Origin: Qipengyuania sediminis
Lineage (GTDB): Bacteria > Pseudomonadota > Alphaproteobacteria > Sphingomonadales > Sphingomonadaceae
Reading direction: 5' to 3'
DNA length: 64,000 nucleotides
NCBI RefSeq assembly: GCF_004358425.1
Contig: NZ_CP037948.1
Location: 1,426,001 to 1,490,000 of the forward strand
Below the pieces are notes generated by a model, which did not search any database, was not told the DNA's origin, and saw nothing but the letters and a program-made list of their open reading frames with translations. Positions 63,087 to 64,000 of this stretch are shown here, piece by piece. Both the position numbers and the translations under genes were made by a program. Positions within the stretch are counted from its first letter, which is position 1; the number at the start of each line of letters is the position of its first letter.

Positions 63087-64000
63087 GCAGGCACCATCGC
63101 GGGATGCCCGCGCTCGATCCGCGCCACCTCGTCGGCGGGGACGTAGTAGTCGCGGTCGTAATTGAAGCTGTGCCCGATGCCGACCGCGAGCAGCCCCACG
63201 AAGGCGAGCACGGCCAACCACCAGATGTACCACACCATGGCGAAGCCGAGCAGGGCGGCGAGCCCGGCGAGGATCACCCCGGTGCCGGTGTTCCTCGGCA
63301 TATGGATCGGGCGATAGCCGCCCTCCGGCCGGCGGTGGCCCCGCGCCTTCATGTCGTACCAGGCGTCGAGATCGTGGACCTGCGGCGTGAAGGCGAAATT
63401 GTAGAACGGCGGCGGCGAGCTGGTCGCCCATTCGAGCGTGCGCCCGTCCCAGGGGTCGCCGGTGGTGTCGCGCAGCTTGTCGCGGTTCTTGATGCTGACC
63501 GCGATCTGGATGACGAAGGCCGCGATGCCGATGGCGATGATGAGCGCGCCGATGCCCGCGATCACGAACCAGATCTGGAACGATGGGTCGTCAAAATGCC
63601 GGACGCGGCGCGTCGTGCCCATCAGCCCGACGATATAGATCGGCGTCCAGGCGACCCAATAGCCGATCACCCAGCCCCAGAACGTGACCTTGCCCCAGAA
63701 CTCGTCGAGCTTGAAACCGAAGGCCTTGGGGAACCAGTAGGTCATGCCAGCAAAGAGCCCGAAGACTACGCCCCCGATGATCACGTTATGGAAGTGCGCG
63801 ACGAGGAACAGCGAATTGTGCAGCACGAAGTCCGCAGGCGGGACCGCGAGCAGCACGCCGGTCATGCCCCCGACGACGAAGGTCAGCATGAAGGCGACCA
63901 CCCACATCATCGGCAGCTCGAAGCGGATCTGCCCGCGATACATCGTGAACAGCCAGTTGAAGATCTTTGCCCCCGTCGGGATCGCGATGACCATGGTGGC
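63083..64000 (-). CDS. cyoB: Cytochrome bo3 ubiquinol oxidase subunit I, N-terminal part beyond window
   Basis: The last 305 or so residues of the catalytic subunit; the start lies beyond the window end, so only the C-terminal half is seen. [21 protein letters not shown] begins the visible part. [21 protein letters not shown] holds the haem and CuB-side His residues, and [20 protein letters not shown] follows. The C-terminus [11 protein letters not shown] is typical. It pumps protons while oxidising ubiquinol. The complex would be regulated by the downstream RegBA-like pair. Confidence 0.96.
   Translation of the reverse strand, partial: ATMVIAIPTGAKIFNWLFTMYRGQIRFELPMMWVVAFMLTFVVGGMTGVLLAVPPADFVLHNSLFLVAHFHNVIIGGVVFGLFAGMTYWFPKAFGFKLDEFWGKVTFWGWVIGYWVAWTPIYIVGLMGTTRRVRHFDDPSFQIWFVIAGIGALIIAIGIAAFVIQIAVSIKNRDKLRDTTGDPWDGRTLEWATSSPPPFYNFAFTPQVHDLDAWYDMKARGHRRPEGGYRPIHMPRNTGTGVILAGLAALLGFAMVWYIWWLAVLAFVGLLAVGIGHSFNYDRDYYVPADEVARIERGHPAMVPA

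Overview
The window is high-GC, densely packed chromosomal DNA, almost certainly from an alphaproteobacterium of the order Sphingomonadales (Erythrobacter/Sphingomonas-like). The evidence is an exosortase-V type exopolysaccharide locus with its small accessory protein, an ActR/RegA-RegB redox pair beside a bo3 quinol oxidase, an S8 autotransporter with IGRIRVF-type repeats, short ATGA/GTGA gene overlaps, and a general Sphingomonad flavour to the proteins. I see no rRNA, tRNA, CRISPR array or insertion sequence. Placement to genus is inference.

Layout. 1-600: end of an SDR-type epimerase. 707-3920: three coupled genes, namely a gene-transfer-agent-type spike base protein (Rcc01079 family), an SGNH hydrolase and a DUF1996 protein. 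3917-25133: exopolysaccharide locus with a WecG/TagA-type glycosyltransferase, a TPR lipoprotein, a Wza-like exporter, an outer-membrane barrel, a Wzz-like protein, a BY-kinase, a SleB hydrolase, GT4, GT2, an acyltransferase, an EpsD isomerase, EpsI, exosortase V, UDP-glucuronate decarboxylase, a small lipoprotein, an unassigned polytopic membrane protein on lower-GC DNA, a second DUF1996 protein, the XrtV accessory protein and the initiating sugar-phosphate transferase. 25271-28602: rfbACDB for dTDP-L-rhamnose. 28802-30936: YghU-type GST and NhaA. 31025-35745: an NfrB-like glycosyltransferase with an NfrA-C-like partner, a metallophosphoesterase and UDP-glucose dehydrogenase. 35795-37744: acetyl-CoA synthetase. 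37833-44134: FMN reductase plus a complete RND efflux system. 44134-48101: a THEP1-like NTPase facing an operon for a FecBCD-type importer led by an OxyR-like regulator. 48417-51869: a short Mfd-like helicase and a glycoside hydrolase remnant. 51987-59339: EAL protein, repeat-bearing S8 autotransporter, TPR histidine kinase and a single-domain receiver. 59458-64000: ActR, RegB-like kinase, SURF1 and CyoD, CyoC, CyoB (partial).

How it works together. UDP-glucose dehydrogenase and UDP-glucuronate decarboxylase would supply UDP-GlcA and UDP-xylose, and rfbABCD dTDP-rhamnose. The WcaJ-like transferase starts the chain, the GTs extend it, Wzz and the BY-kinase control length, and the short Wza-like protein and barrel export it. 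No obvious Wzx flippase or Wzy polymerase is present. The most interesting feature is the operon of capsid-spike-type genes coupled to a DUF1996 gene at the edge of this polysaccharide locus, with a second DUF1996 copy inside it. In Rhodobacter capsulatus such spikes belong to gene transfer agents and bind capsule, so a shared link to surface polysaccharide is plausible but unproven.
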